Of a DNA stretch of 64,000 bases, positions 17,659 to 26,662 are shown piece after piece. A program made the position numbers and the translations under genes. This stretch comes from Muribaculaceae bacterium Isolate-037 (Harlan). GTDB taxonomy: Bacteria; Bacteroidota; Bacteroidia; Bacteroidales; Muribaculaceae. The notes below the pieces were generated by a model. The model was not told the DNA's origin. It ran no database searches and saw only the letters and a list, made by a program, of their open reading frames with translations. The stretch lies in the NCBI GenBank assembly GCA_003762615.1, contig RIAZ01000025.1:1-64000 (forward strand), in the 5' to 3' direction. The number at the start of each line of letters is the position of its first letter. Position 1 is the first letter of the stretch.

Positions 17659-17705
17659 TAAAAAGGAGTTTGCAGCGCAAAAAATGTGTGCAGACTCCTT
17701 TTTTT
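17655..17705 (-). terminator. Terminator of the hflX-DUF4954 operon
   Basis: Minus-strand AAAAGGAGTCTGC pairs with GCAAACTCCTTTT (one mismatch), followed by TTTTTATTT. It isolates rpsA from the DUF4954 gene. Confidence 0.8.
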
Positions 17706-17798
17706 ATGTGTCGAGGTGTATGTTTCCCCGTTTTTTTATGAAATCCACCGGATTCTGACCGTATGTAGCCGATATCCGGCAGGCTTTGTGTGCGGTTG

Positions 17799-19460
17799 TC
17801 AGAGATCCAGCATTTTTGTCTCGCGTGAGAGATTGTCGAGATATTCCTGGCGGTCGTCGATGACCATCTCGTCAAATTGCTGTGCACCCATCGTGATGAA
17901 ATCGCTGCGTCGTCGCCATTCGGCACCGAAACGCCGGGCTATCCATTTCCGCTCCAATTCGGCATAATTCGCGAAGGCGTCGTCGAATATCTTCTCCACT
18001 TCATCGAGCGAGGTTGCCTCAAGTGCCTTGTCGAGATACGGACGAGGCATGATCTGTCCGCCCACATCGAGCCAATCCTCGGCTTCTTCACCATCGGAAT
18101 CCGGGAATACGGAGTCGGGTAGTGTCTTCGAGAGATATTTATATATGGCGGCAGTGTAGAGGGTCTTGGCACGCTCAAGGGCGGCACGCGTGAATTTCAT
18201 GCCCTTATGGCGGATGTAGAGATCGTCGTCTGCCGGACGCGACAGCAGCGTGGTGATGGTGTCGATTGCCTTAAGCATGCTGTCGACCGTAAACGGATTG
18301 AGCACGTCAAACGTGATACGGTCATACATCGGCATACGGTGCTTCAGTCTGCGGTCGCGTGTGGGCCATTTCTGTTCGTCGCGGAGAAGTCCGCAAGAAC
18401 GGAGCATCGCGCCGGGCACAACAACCGTCGCACCGCGTTCGTCGCCAAAGAGATATGAGAATGGGAAATCGGATGAATCGGGATGAGTCTTATGTGCTCC
18501 CATTATCATAGAGAAGGCTCCAATCTTTGCCCCAAACATGATGTAGGCGCCTGAAGCAGTCTTGACGCCTCTTTCCAATACGCCCCAATGCACCGGACCG
18601 AGTTTATACATGTGGTTGCTCTGATTGGTTGACGAGCCGGCATTCATGAATGCTGTCTGACATCCTATCATGAGGGTGCCCTTGTGCATGCTTACACTGT
18701 ATGGACCGGCAAGAAGAGCACATGCCTCGCCATTTTCAAACGAGCAGTTGGTGAAGAAAAGTGAGTCGTGGGCGGAGAAACCCTTCTCAACGTGAGCGCC
18801 TTGTCCGATATAGCAGTTGCGGAGAATGGCACCGCAGTCAGCCATGCCATCTTCTATTATGAAATTCTCGGCATCCACGCCATATCCGACGTAGGCGAGA
18901 GGGCGACCCGACAGGACATTGTTGATTATCGCGCCGTTCACCAATGAGCGCGCACCTTCCACCTTTACTCCTGCCCCGACGCTTACGTTGACGAGGCGTC
19001 CGCAGTCACGTACCACTGCATTCTCTCCAATCTCAGTCCTTACAGACCTGGTGTCGAGGAAATCATGCAGGGTGGGGTGGATGTTGTTTTCAAACCATTT
19101 GGGAATACGTGCCATAAGGGTGGCTGCCTGTGATGAAAGTCCGGGGTATATCACCACAGGACGCGAGCCCGTCTCATCGAGGGCACATACGGCGGTGCCC
19201 ACACCGCAGGCGGCTTCCTTGTCGAATTCGATTAGGTATACGTTGTCGATGACAGCGTTTGCCCCGACATGGCAGTTGGATATTCGCCCGGATATGTTTT
19301 GCAGTGTTGCTCCCTCTCCGACGCTTACGTCCGGACCGAAATGCACGTTGCGGATTTTGGAAAGGTCGGCATTCTTGGCGAATGTCACGCTCTCCCAGGC
19401 ATCGGCACGGCATCCCTGGCGTTCCAGCCGGATGATCTCATCCTTGTCAAGACGTCTCAT
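17799..19460 (-). CDS. DUF4954 family protein (left-handed beta-helix)
   Basis: A ~553-residue protein of the Bacteroidota-typical DUF4954 family, with no assigned reaction. The N-terminal half has many imperfect hexapeptide-like turns (ISNCHVGANAVIDNVYLIE, VVRDCGRLVNVSVGAGVKV, GAILRNCYIGQGAHVEKGFS) that predict a left-handed parallel beta-helix, as in sugar-nucleotide and acyl transferases. The C-terminal part is helical. I chose the ATG at 19460 (MRRLDKDEIIRLERQGC), which fits the family N-terminus and clears the hflX stop. Upstream ATGs at 19499 and 19532 overlap hflX. It is the second gene of an hflX operon. Confidence 0.85.
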   Translation of the reverse strand: MRRLDKDEIIRLERQGCRADAWESVTFAKNADLSKIRNVHFGPDVSVGEGATLQNISGRISNCHVGANAVIDNVYLIEFDKEAACGVGTAVCALDETGSRPVVIYPGLSSQAATLMARIPKWFENNIHPTLHDFLDTRSVRTEIGENAVVRDCGRLVNVSVGAGVKVEGARSLVNGAIINNVLSGRPLAYVGYGVDAENFIIEDGMADCGAILRNCYIGQGAHVEKGFSAHDSLFFTNCSFENGEACALLAGPYSVSMHKGTLMIGCQTAFMNAGSSTNQSNHMYKLGPVHWGVLERGVKTASGAYIMFGAKIGAFSMIMGAHKTHPDSSDFPFSYLFGDERGATVVVPGAMLRSCGLLRDEQKWPTRDRRLKHRMPMYDRITFDVLNPFTVDSMLKAIDTITTLLSRPADDDLYIRHKGMKFTRAALERAKTLYTAAIYKYLSKTLPDSVFPDSDGEEAEDWLDVGGQIMPRPYLDKALEATSLDEVEKIFDDAFANYAELERKWIARRFGAEWRRRSDFITMGAQQFDEMVIDDRQEYLDNLSRETKMLDL

Positions 19461-19482
19461 ATTGAGGTCGCTATTGGTCGGG

Positions 19483-20715
19483 CTATTCTTCTCCGTCATA
19501 ATCTTCGTCATATTTTTGGAAGAGGAAATCATTGTAGGGGAAACGCTCGGTGTGTATCTCCTTGGCTTTCTGGTAGAGCAGATTCTTCAGAGCATCGATG
19601 TTGGTGCGTTCCTTCGCAGAGATGAATACGCAATTGTTTGCCATACGCGCCATCCACGTGTTGCGGAAATCCTCGAGTGAGATATTCTCGCGTGTGGATG
19701 GTGTGAGATCGTCAGGATCTTTCGGGGTGTAGGTGAAGGCATCAATCTTATTGAATACCATTATCACGGGTTTGGTCTCCGCGCCGCATACTTCCTGCAA
19801 AGTCTTGCTGACCACTTCGATCTGCTCCTCGAATGCCGGATGGGATATGTCGACCACGTGCACAAGGATATCTGCCTCCCTCACTTCATCGAGTGTAGAC
19901 TTGAATGAGTCAACAAGATGCGTCGGCAATTTGCGGATGAATCCTACGGTATCGGAGAGTAGGAAGGGGAGGTTGTCGATTATCACTTTCCTGACTGTGG
20001 TGTCAAGGGTGGCAAACAGCTTGTTCTCGGCAAAGACCTCACTCTTGCTGAGAAGGTTCATCAGTGTGGATTTCCCCACGTTGGTGTAGCCGACGAGTGC
20101 GATACGGGTAAGTTTTCCACGGTTCTTGCGCTGTATGCTTTTCTGCCTGTCGATATGTTGCAGCTCATTCTTGAGCCGGGAAATCTTGTCGAGGATTATG
20201 CGTCGGTCGGTCTCGATCTGCGTCTCACCGGGACCTCTCATTCCGATACCGCCACGCTGGCGTTCAAGGTGGGTCCACATCCTGGTGAGTCGGGGAAGCA
20301 GATATTGATATTGAGCCAGCTCCACCTGTGTGCGTGCTGTGGCAGTCTGTGCACGTTTTGCGAAAATGTCGAGAATAAGACTCGTTCGGTCGAGAATCTT
20401 AACTTTTAGCTCGCGTTCGATGTTTGCAACCTGTTTTGGCGACAGGTCATCGTCAAATATGACGAGTCCGATATCGTTGTCCTCGATATATAGCCTTATC
20501 TCTTCAAGTTTACCTTTGCCCACGTATGTGCGCGGATTCGGATAGTCAAGTTTCTGGGTGAATCTCTTTTCCGGAATCGCGCCTGCGGTGCGGGCAAGAA
20601 AATCCAGCTCGTCGAGATATTCTGTCACTTTCGCTTCGTTCTGCTTCAGAGTGACGAGCCCGACGAGTACGGTACGTTCGTTAGCTTCTTTATTTATTAT
20701 ATTGTCTTCAATCAT
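19483..20715 (-). CDS. hflX: GTPase HflX
   Basis: Ribosome-associated GTPase that rescues or splits stalled ribosomes. The 410-residue product has the HflX N-terminal domain (VGKGKLEEIRLYIEDN near residue 71), a coiled-coil linker containing RGGIGMRGPGETQIE, and a G domain with GYTNVGKST (about 204), SDTVGFIRKLP and FNKID. Length and order are standard. A canonical promoter lies at 20750-20781. Confidence 0.95.
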   Translation of the reverse strand: MIEDNIINKEANERTVLVGLVTLKQNEAKVTEYLDELDFLARTAGAIPEKRFTQKLDYPNPRTYVGKGKLEEIRLYIEDNDIGLVIFDDDLSPKQVANIERELKVKILDRTSLILDIFAKRAQTATARTQVELAQYQYLLPRLTRMWTHLERQRGGIGMRGPGETQIETDRRIILDKISRLKNELQHIDRQKSIQRKNRGKLTRIALVGYTNVGKSTLMNLLSKSEVFAENKLFATLDTTVRKVIIDNLPFLLSDTVGFIRKLPTHLVDSFKSTLDEVREADILVHVVDISHPAFEEQIEVVSKTLQEVCGAETKPVIMVFNKIDAFTYTPKDPDDLTPSTRENISLEDFRNTWMARMANNCVFISAKERTNIDALKNLLYQKAKEIHTERFPYNDFLFQKYDEDYDGEE

Positions 20716-20749
20716 GGGAGATAATTAAAAATTCGTTGTAATCAGGTGG

Positions 20750-20781
20750 CAAAGATAATCAGAACTTCGTCAATCTACAAA
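20750..20781 (-). promoter_or_regulatory. Bacteroidota-type promoter of hflX
   Basis: Minus-strand TTTG (20781-20778), a 20-bp spacer and TATCTTTG (20757-20750). Confidence 0.8.
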
Positions 20782-20891
20782 CGAAGTAACAATTTAGCAC
20801 ATTATAGAGTTGCGGTAATCTCTAAAAAACTCAGATTTCATCTCATGAAAAGTACGGACGCTGTGGCGGTTTAGCTGAGGCTCTATTCCAT

Positions 20892-20919
20892 AAAAAAGCC
20901 GGATCGGTTAGATCCGGCT
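20892..20919 (-). terminator. Terminator of the OmpH-like gene
   Basis: AGCCGGATC pairs with GATCCGGCT across a 5-nt loop. Read on the minus strand it is followed by TTTTTT. Confidence 0.87.
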
Positions 20920-20963
20920 CCTTTCTCCATTTGAAGTTGAGTCAACTCCGCATAATGGAAAAT

Positions 20964-21569
20964 TTATTTCTTCACTTTATTATAGCGGGCGTTAAGACCT
21001 TCCACCACCTCATCGGTGATGTCGAGAGCCGGATTAATATAAAGCGTGGCATTCTTGAAGAGAATTGCGTCATAGCCTTTCTTCTTGTTGTATTCCTGGA
21101 TGAAGGCCTGGATGGAGTCGTTGACAGTCTTCTGGGCATTCATTGCGGCATTCTCGAAGTTTCTCTGTAGTGTGGCTACAGATTTCTGGGCAGTAGACTG
21201 CATGTTGTTGATCTTAGCCTCGTCAGCCTTGTAAGATTCCTCAGAGAGATACCCGTTGTTTTGCATCTTTTTCTGCATGGATGTGGCAAACGACTGGATT
21301 GAGTTTTCATGTCGCTTCACTTCGCTTTCCATATTGGTCTGCATCCTAAGCATCTCTTCATTATAATCCTTTGCAAGATTATATTTGCTGAGAACAGAGT
21401 CGATGTCGACGTAGCGATAGTTCGGAAGTTCTGTGCCTGATTTTGATGTCGGGGCAGCTGTGGTAGCTGCCGGAGTGTCTTTCTTACTGTCGGAGCCGCA
21501 GGATGTTGCGCCTAAGCCGAATAAGAGGGCACATGAAAGAGCCGATGCTGTGAAAAGAAGTTTCTTCAT
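20964..21569 (-). CDS. OmpH/Skp-like periplasmic chaperone, lipoprotein form
   Basis: A 201-residue protein with a lipoprotein signal peptide (lipobox GATSC, Cys at about residue 24), a Thr/Ala/Ser linker, and a Skp-like body. The body is one short strand (NYRYVDIDSVLSKYN), a long helical hairpin rich in Gln/Asn/Lys (about 65-160), then a closing strand (AILFKNATLYINPALDITDEVV). Skp proteins carry unfolded outer-membrane proteins in the periplasm. The lipid anchor is unlike E. coli Skp but seen in Bacteroidota OmpH proteins. It stands alone between a terminator and a long divergent intergenic region. Confidence 0.88.
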   Translation of the reverse strand: MKKLLFTASALSCALLFGLGATSCGSDSKKDTPAATTAAPTSKSGTELPNYRYVDIDSVLSKYNLAKDYNEEMLRMQTNMESEVKRHENSIQSFATSMQKKMQNNGYLSEESYKADEAKINNMQSTAQKSVATLQRNFENAAMNAQKTVNDSIQAFIQEYNKKKGYDAILFKNATLYINPALDITDEVVEGLNARYNKVKK

Positions 21570-22076
21570 TATATATGTAAAATGTTATTGTTGTTCATGT
21601 TGTCGTGCCTTTGTGGACGCTGTTGTCTTGCGGACAGGCGTGGCGTGATGGCTGCATGCATGTCCGGTCAGAAACTTGTGGCTGTGGGAGAATATCACCC
21701 TTACAGAGAGCAAAAATAACGCAATTCCACAAAAGAAAAGCACCAGTAACGTTAATTTCACTTTTTTAAAGTAGTTTTAACAAATTTTTTCGCTATCTGC
21801 TGATGGCAGACAGACTGAGCGCAAAATTACGAAAAAAAATCAATATCATGAAAAAATAAGAGTGCTTTATATATCATTTGATTTCCTTTACATTCGTTTG
21901 CGTTGTATGTGAAGATGTAACGCCTCTTGGTGACGCGTTTTTTTATAAAAAAAGTTATGGTTCTTTGTAAGCCGGATTTTTTTATGTACTTTTGGGAAAT
22001 TAATGAGAAATTAATGAAGTGTTGACCGCTTCAATAATAAGGATAGATTAAATCAACCATAAAAAACAGAACTGAT
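21570..22076. promoter_or_regulatory. Divergent intergenic region between the OmpH-like gene and pepD
   Basis: These 507 bp contain no credible gene. For the minus direction, two TAnnTTTG boxes are visible: TATTTTTG (21718-21711) and TAATTTTG (21829-21822). They would give leaders of about 135 or 245 nt. For the plus direction there is the strong promoter at 21964-21994. I see no clear riboswitch fold in the long minus leader. Confidence 0.6.
21964..21994 (+). promoter_or_regulatory. Bacteroidota-type promoter of pepD
   Basis: TTTG (21964-21967), a 19-bp spacer and TACTTTTG (21987-21994), about 75 nt upstream of the first dipeptidase start. Confidence 0.8.
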
Positions 22077-23534
22077 ATGGAAGTAAGAGATCTGAAGCCC
22101 GCCCTGATATGGCAGTGCTTTGATGAAATCACCAAAGTGCCCCGTCCCTCTTGTCATGAGGAGCAGATAAGAGAGTATCTGCTTGAGTTTGCAAGAAGAC
22201 ATGGCATAGAGTCGAAAACGGATGCTGTAGGCAACGTGGTGCTGAAGAAGAAGGCGACTGCTGGCCATGAGAATGCTCCGGTGGTGGTGCTTCAGTCCCA
22301 CATGGATATGGTGGCAGAGAAGAATGGCGACGTGGAGCATGATTTCCTCAAGGATCCGATCCACACTTATGTGGATGGAGAATGGGTGAAGGCGAAGGGC
22401 ACGACGCTTGGTGCTGACAACGGTATAGGAATGGCTGCCGCATTGGCTGTAATGGCAGACAACTCCCTTGAGCATGGCCCGGTAGAGGCTCTTTTCACAG
22501 TTAATGAGGAGATAGGCCTTGAGGGTGCGCAGAATCTCGGCGAAGGTATGATTGAGGGTAAGATACTCGTGAATCTCGACTCTGAGGATGACGGCGAAAT
22601 CTTTGTGGGGTGTGCCGGAGGTATCGACACTACGGCGGTGTTTACGTATAACCGCAGTTTCGCTCCGGAGAATTTCTCATATTTTAAGGTTAAGGTGAAT
22701 GGACTGCTCGGCGGACACAGCGGCGGCGACATTCATCTCGGGCGTGCAAATGCCAATAAGCTCGTGGCGCGTTTCATCTGGAACTGCTCACAGAAATGGG
22801 ATATCGAGGTGTCGTCGATCAGCGGCGGCAATCTCCGCAACGCGATACCGCGTGAGGCTGAGGCAGTCTTCGGAATATGCAGCGACCACAGCGAGGACGT
22901 GAAGAAATATATGGATGCGTATGCTGAAGCTATCCGCAATGAATATAAAGGAGTGGAGCCATCAATGAATCTTTGCATAGAGCCGGTTGAACGTCCGGAA
23001 TATTGCATCGATTCGAATACGTCGCTTGCTTTGGTGAAAGCATTGTATTCAGCTCCTCACGGAGTGTATTCCATGAGCCGCGACCTGGAAAATCTCGTGG
23101 AGACTTCCACTAATCTTGCCGCAGTCAAGATGGAGGGCGACAATAAGATTAAGATCACCACTTCGCAGCGTTCTTCTGTGGAGTCACGCAAAAATGATAT
23201 GGCGGGTCAGGTGGAGGCACATTTCCAGCTTGCCGGTGCAGAGGTGACTCATTCCGACGGCTATCCGGGATGGGCTCCTGACATGAACTCTCCGATAATG
23301 CATATATCCGCAGAGGCATACGAGGAGCTGTTTGGACAGAAACCTGCGATAAAGGCAATACATGCCGGACTTGAATGTGGCCTTTTCCTGTCGAAGAATC
23401 CTGATCTCGACATGGTGAGCATAGGCCCCACTATGACAGGAGTGCATTCTCCCGACGAGAAATTGCTTATCCCTACCGTTGAGAAATTCTGGAAGCATCT
23501 GGTGCTGATGCTGGAAAAGGTGGCTCGGTCATGA
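22077..23534 (+). CDS. pepD: Aminoacyl-histidine dipeptidase (PepD, M20 family), copy 1
   Basis: Zinc-dependent cytosolic dipeptidase of broad specificity. The 485-residue product has the catalytic signature LQSHMDMVAEK (about residues 75-85), the bridging Asp in TLGADNGIGMA, the general-base Glu pair in FTVNEEIGLEGA, and HSGGDIHLGRANANK of the lid domain. The final metal His lies in AIHAGLECGLF. The stop overlaps the muramidase start by 4 bp. A second copy begins at 24374; the two are clearly paralogous along their whole length. Confidence 0.93.
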   Translation: MEVRDLKPALIWQCFDEITKVPRPSCHEEQIREYLLEFARRHGIESKTDAVGNVVLKKKATAGHENAPVVVLQSHMDMVAEKNGDVEHDFLKDPIHTYVDGEWVKAKGTTLGADNGIGMAAALAVMADNSLEHGPVEALFTVNEEIGLEGAQNLGEGMIEGKILVNLDSEDDGEIFVGCAGGIDTTAVFTYNRSFAPENFSYFKVKVNGLLGGHSGGDIHLGRANANKLVARFIWNCSQKWDIEVSSISGGNLRNAIPREAEAVFGICSDHSEDVKKYMDAYAEAIRNEYKGVEPSMNLCIEPVERPEYCIDSNTSLALVKALYSAPHGVYSMSRDLENLVETSTNLAAVKMEGDNKIKITTSQRSSVESRKNDMAGQVEAHFQLAGAEVTHSDGYPGWAPDMNSPIMHISAEAYEELFGQKPAIKAIHAGLECGLFLSKNPDLDMVSIGPTMTGVHSPDEKLLIPTVEKFWKHLVLMLEKVARS

Positions 23535-24316
23535 GTCGTACCCTGATTGCAAATATTCTTACAGTGGCAATGGCTCTCCTATGCGGGGAGTCCGTTGCCA
23601 CTGTCCCGCAGAATAAGGATACTGATGTGGCCAGGGAGATCACTGTGCTTGACCAGGTGATCTCTTCAAGGAAGACATTGTCGTTTGATTCGATATTCTC
23701 ATCCATCGCCTCAGTTCCACCTGAGGATGTGGAATCGCGCTACAGCAGCCTGACGGAAGAGGACTTCGCTTATGTGGCTGACAAACTTGATGTAGAGGTG
23801 GCTGCAATAAAGGCAGTCGTGTTGATTGAGGCAGGGACGCAGATGAAGGGATTCTGGTCGCCGGGTGTGCCCGTGGCTAATTTCGACCGAAAGATGTATG
23901 CCCGTTTCAGAAAGAAAGGGGGAGAGAAAAGGAAGCTTAAGGATGGTGTCGTACCGGAAGGTCTGTCGGGATATGCACTCAGGGAATGGACGCAGTTGGT
24001 GAATGCACGCAAGACTGACGCCGATGCAGCCGACAAAGGCACTTTCTGGGGCATGTTTCAGATTGGTGGCTTCAACTATGGCAAATGTGGCTGTAGGTCG
24101 GTAGAGGAGTTTGTGGAGAGAATGTCGTATTCAGAACTGGAGCAGCTTGAGCTTTTCGCGGTGTTCATCACCAACAGCGGCATGCTTGATGATCTCCGCA
24201 ATAAGAATTGGGCGGCTTTCTCAAGGAAATATAATGGTCCGAGTTATCGCAGAAGAGGCTATCATACGAAGATGGCTGCTGCCTACAAGAAGTATAAATC
24301 GGATAAAGATAAATGA
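23531..24316 (+). CDS. Secreted N-acetylmuramidase-family protein
   Basis: Probably cleaves or binds peptidoglycan in the envelope. The 261-residue product has an N-terminal signal-like helix (about 5-23) and a linker. The rest fits the N-acetylmuramidase (DUF3380) fold: YVADKLDVEVAAIKAVVLIEAG with a candidate catalytic Glu, PVANFDRKMYARF, then GTFWGMFQIGGFNYGKCG and FVERMSYSELEQLELFAVFI, ending in NWAAFSRKYNGPSY. It is translationally coupled (ATGA overlap) to the upstream dipeptidase, which suggests a link between cell-wall peptide release and dipeptide use. Activity is not proven. Confidence 0.8.
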   Translation: MSRTLIANILTVAMALLCGESVATVPQNKDTDVAREITVLDQVISSRKTLSFDSIFSSIASVPPEDVESRYSSLTEEDFAYVADKLDVEVAAIKAVVLIEAGTQMKGFWSPGVPVANFDRKMYARFRKKGGEKRKLKDGVVPEGLSGYALREWTQLVNARKTDADAADKGTFWGMFQIGGFNYGKCGCRSVEEFVERMSYSELEQLELFAVFITNSGMLDDLRNKNWAAFSRKYNGPSYRRRGYHTKMAAAYKKYKSDKDK

Positions 24317-24373
24317 TTAATTGTAAATTTTAATAATTGGAAGTCTTAATGGCTTCAAGACCTTTCTAATAAT

Positions 24374-25825
24374 ATGAAAATAACAGATCTGGAACCGAAA
24401 CTCGTGTGGCAATGTTTCGATGAGATAACCCGTGTGCCACGTCCTACTCATCATCTCGACAAAATGAAGGAATTCCTTGTTGATTGGGCTGACAGGCATA
24501 ATATCGCCGTGAAAGTCGACGCGGTTGGCAACGTGATGATGAGCAAACCGGCAACTCCGGGTCATGAGAATGCCCCGACAGTGATTTTGCAGGGTCATCA
24601 GGATATGGTGGCTGAGAAAAGGGGCGACAAGGTGCATGATTTCCTCACGGATCCCATCACTACTATTGTTGACGGCGACTGGGTAAAGGCGGATGGCACA
24701 ACGCTTGGAGCTGACAACGGTCTCGGATGTGCTTCCGCCATGGCGGTGCTGCTGGATGATTCGCTCGTACACGGACCGATAGAGTGTCTTTACACTGTGG
24801 ATGAGGAGCAGGGTCTGATTGGTGCCAACGGCTTGCAGCCGGGATTTGTGACCGGAAGTATACTGCTGAATCTTGATTCGGAAGAGCATGGCTCTCTCGT
24901 GGTGGGATGCGCCGGCGGCAAAGTGACCACATGTCGGAAGCCGCTTTGTGTAAAGGATGCGCCTGCCGGCAGGGTATATTATAAGGTGCATCTCAACCAC
25001 ATGAAGGGTGGACATTCCGGTATGGAGATAAATCTCGGACGCGGCAATGCCAATCAGCAGCTTTGCCGTTTCCTTTGGGAGATGTGGCGCAAATATGACC
25101 TCCGGCTCGCGGCTATCGACGGAGGTGGACTTGCGAATGCCATTCCACGAGAGGCTTGGGCTGTGGTGGGTATTGAGCCTGACCGCAGTGCAGAGTTTGA
25201 GAAGGATGTGGAGATATTCTCCGATATGATTCATGCGGAGTTCCGTCTTGCAGAAGGCGATGATTTCACTTTTGGTGCCGCCGTCGTGGCTGCTCCTGCG
25301 GAGGTGATTGATCCGGAGGATGCCCTCCGTCTCGTGTCGGCTGTATTCTCCTGTCCGAATGGCGTGCAGGGTATGTCGAATGCTGTGGAAGGTCTTGTGG
25401 AGACATCATGCAATCTTGCGTCGATAAAGATAAAGGATGGCGAGATAGTAGTCACGGTGCATCAGCGTTCCTCAGTGGATTCCCGCCGCGATGAGATAGC
25501 CGACAGGGTGCGTTCGCTCTTTGAGATGATAGGGTATGAGGTGGCTTTTGATGATGCCTACGTCGGTTGGGCTCCCAATCTTGATTCCCGCGTGCTTTCA
25601 GTGGCGGAGGAGAGTTTCCAATCCCTCTTCGGTCGCAAGCCGAAAGTGGAGGCTCTTCATGCCGGGCTTGAATGTGGTCTTTTCCTCGAGAAGATGCCTG
25701 GACTTGACATGATCTCTTTCGGTCCTACTTTGAAAGATATACATTCCCCCGGCGAGAAGGCGAATATCCCGTCGGTTCAGGAGTTCTGGAAATTCCTTTG
25801 CGATATATTGCGTAGGCTTGCCTGA
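24374..25825 (+). CDS. pepD: Aminoacyl-histidine dipeptidase (PepD, M20 family), copy 2
   Basis: Second M20 dipeptidase, 483 residues, co-linear with the first and starting 57 bp after the muramidase. The same catalytic segments are present: LQGHQDMVAEKRG (His and Asp ligands), TLGADNGLGCA, YTVDEEQGLIGA, HSGMEINLGRGNANQ and ALHAGLECGLF. The first signature reads HQDMV where copy 1 has HMDMV. The motifs are intact, so both copies are likely active, perhaps with different dipeptide preferences. A terminator follows at 25854. Confidence 0.93.
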   Translation: MKITDLEPKLVWQCFDEITRVPRPTHHLDKMKEFLVDWADRHNIAVKVDAVGNVMMSKPATPGHENAPTVILQGHQDMVAEKRGDKVHDFLTDPITTIVDGDWVKADGTTLGADNGLGCASAMAVLLDDSLVHGPIECLYTVDEEQGLIGANGLQPGFVTGSILLNLDSEEHGSLVVGCAGGKVTTCRKPLCVKDAPAGRVYYKVHLNHMKGGHSGMEINLGRGNANQQLCRFLWEMWRKYDLRLAAIDGGGLANAIPREAWAVVGIEPDRSAEFEKDVEIFSDMIHAEFRLAEGDDFTFGAAVVAAPAEVIDPEDALRLVSAVFSCPNGVQGMSNAVEGLVETSCNLASIKIKDGEIVVTVHQRSSVDSRRDEIADRVRSLFEMIGYEVAFDDAYVGWAPNLDSRVLSVAEESFQSLFGRKPKVEALHAGLECGLFLEKMPGLDMISFGPTLKDIHSPGEKANIPSVQEFWKFLCDILRRLA

Positions 25826-25853
25826 TAACGTAAGTAGGGTGTAGCTTCACATA

Positions 25854-25890
25854 AAACGCGGTGTGACCGATGTCATGCCGCGTTTCTTTA
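25854..25890 (+). terminator. Terminator of the pepD-muramidase-pepD cluster
   Basis: AAACGCGG (25854-25861) pairs with CCGCGTTT (25878-25885), followed by CTTTATCC and a T-run. Confidence 0.8.
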
Positions 25891-25963
25891 TCCATTTTTT
25901 TTGAACAAATAGGGGAGAGGGTAAGTTATATAAGTGCCGCCACAGGGTCTGCCGGCTACCATT

Positions 25964-25980
25964 GAGGTTGTCTGAACTTC
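25964..25980. promoter_or_regulatory. 17-bp inverted repeat, site 1 (upstream of NYN gene)
   Basis: GAGGTTGTCTGAACTTC fits the consensus GARGTTRTCTRAACTTC shared with sites at 51465 and 53611. The arms can pair around a 5-nt loop, here with one G-T pair. It lies 31 bp before the NYN start. Confidence 0.45.
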
Positions 25981-26011
25981 ATTAAATAATAATCATGTAA
26001 AAAGATAAAAT

Positions 26012-26662
26012 ATGTTGGGATATCTGTCGATAGGAGTTTTTATAGATGGCGGTTATTACGCCAAGATTAACCGTGCGTTGAAAGCAGAGGAGAGTTCTAT
26101 AATAAGGGTGAGGTCGTTGTTCGACTTTATATGCACACGCCTTGCTTACGAGGAGGGTGTAGATCCTGCCAACTGCCAGATTACGGAGGCTCACTATTTC
26201 AGGGGACGCTTCCGGGTGAAAGAGGCGTATGACAAGCATCTCCTTTATAATGAAAGGAAATTTGAGGATACGCTCATAGAGAACGACGTGATATTCCACT
26301 ATAAGCATCTGCGGGAGATGGAGAAGGATGGTGTGGTGCAAGTGGTGGAGAAGGGCATTGACGTATGGTTTGCTCTTGAGGCTTATGAGCTGGCAACGTT
26401 CCGGAAGTTTGATTATGTGGTGCTCATCACCGGAGATGCCGATCATGAGATGCTCGTCAGGAAACTGAAGGCCCTTAAGATAAAGACTGTATTGCTCACG
26501 TGGAATCTCGCTCACGTGGAAGCTACGTCGCCGCTGTTGCGAGAGGAGGCTGGGCATCATTGGGAACTTTCGCAGATCGTGAATGATAATGCAGCCTTGA
26601 AGAAATCACTTCTGTATAAGCTGCGCGACTCGGCATTGAATCCGCTCGGTGATGAATTTTGA
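26012..26662 (+). CDS. NYN-domain protein (putative PIN-like nuclease)
   Basis: A 216-residue protein of the NYN/LabA-DUF88 type, a PIN-like fold that usually cleaves RNA. Acidic metal-binding positions are visible in IGVFIDGGYYAKIN (about residue 12), VEKGIDVWFALEAYEL (about 110) and DYVVLITGDADHEMLVRKL (about 133). The C-terminus is helical and short. It has its own context, between a terminator and the glmS leader. The substrate is unknown. Confidence 0.85.
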   Translation: MLGYLSIGVFIDGGYYAKINRALKAEESSIIRVRSLFDFICTRLAYEEGVDPANCQITEAHYFRGRFRVKEAYDKHLLYNERKFEDTLIENDVIFHYKHLREMEKDGVVQVVEKGIDVWFALEAYELATFRKFDYVVLITGDADHEMLVRKLKALKIKTVLLTWNLAHVEATSPLLREEAGHHWELSQIVNDNAALKKSLLYKLRDSALNPLGDEF

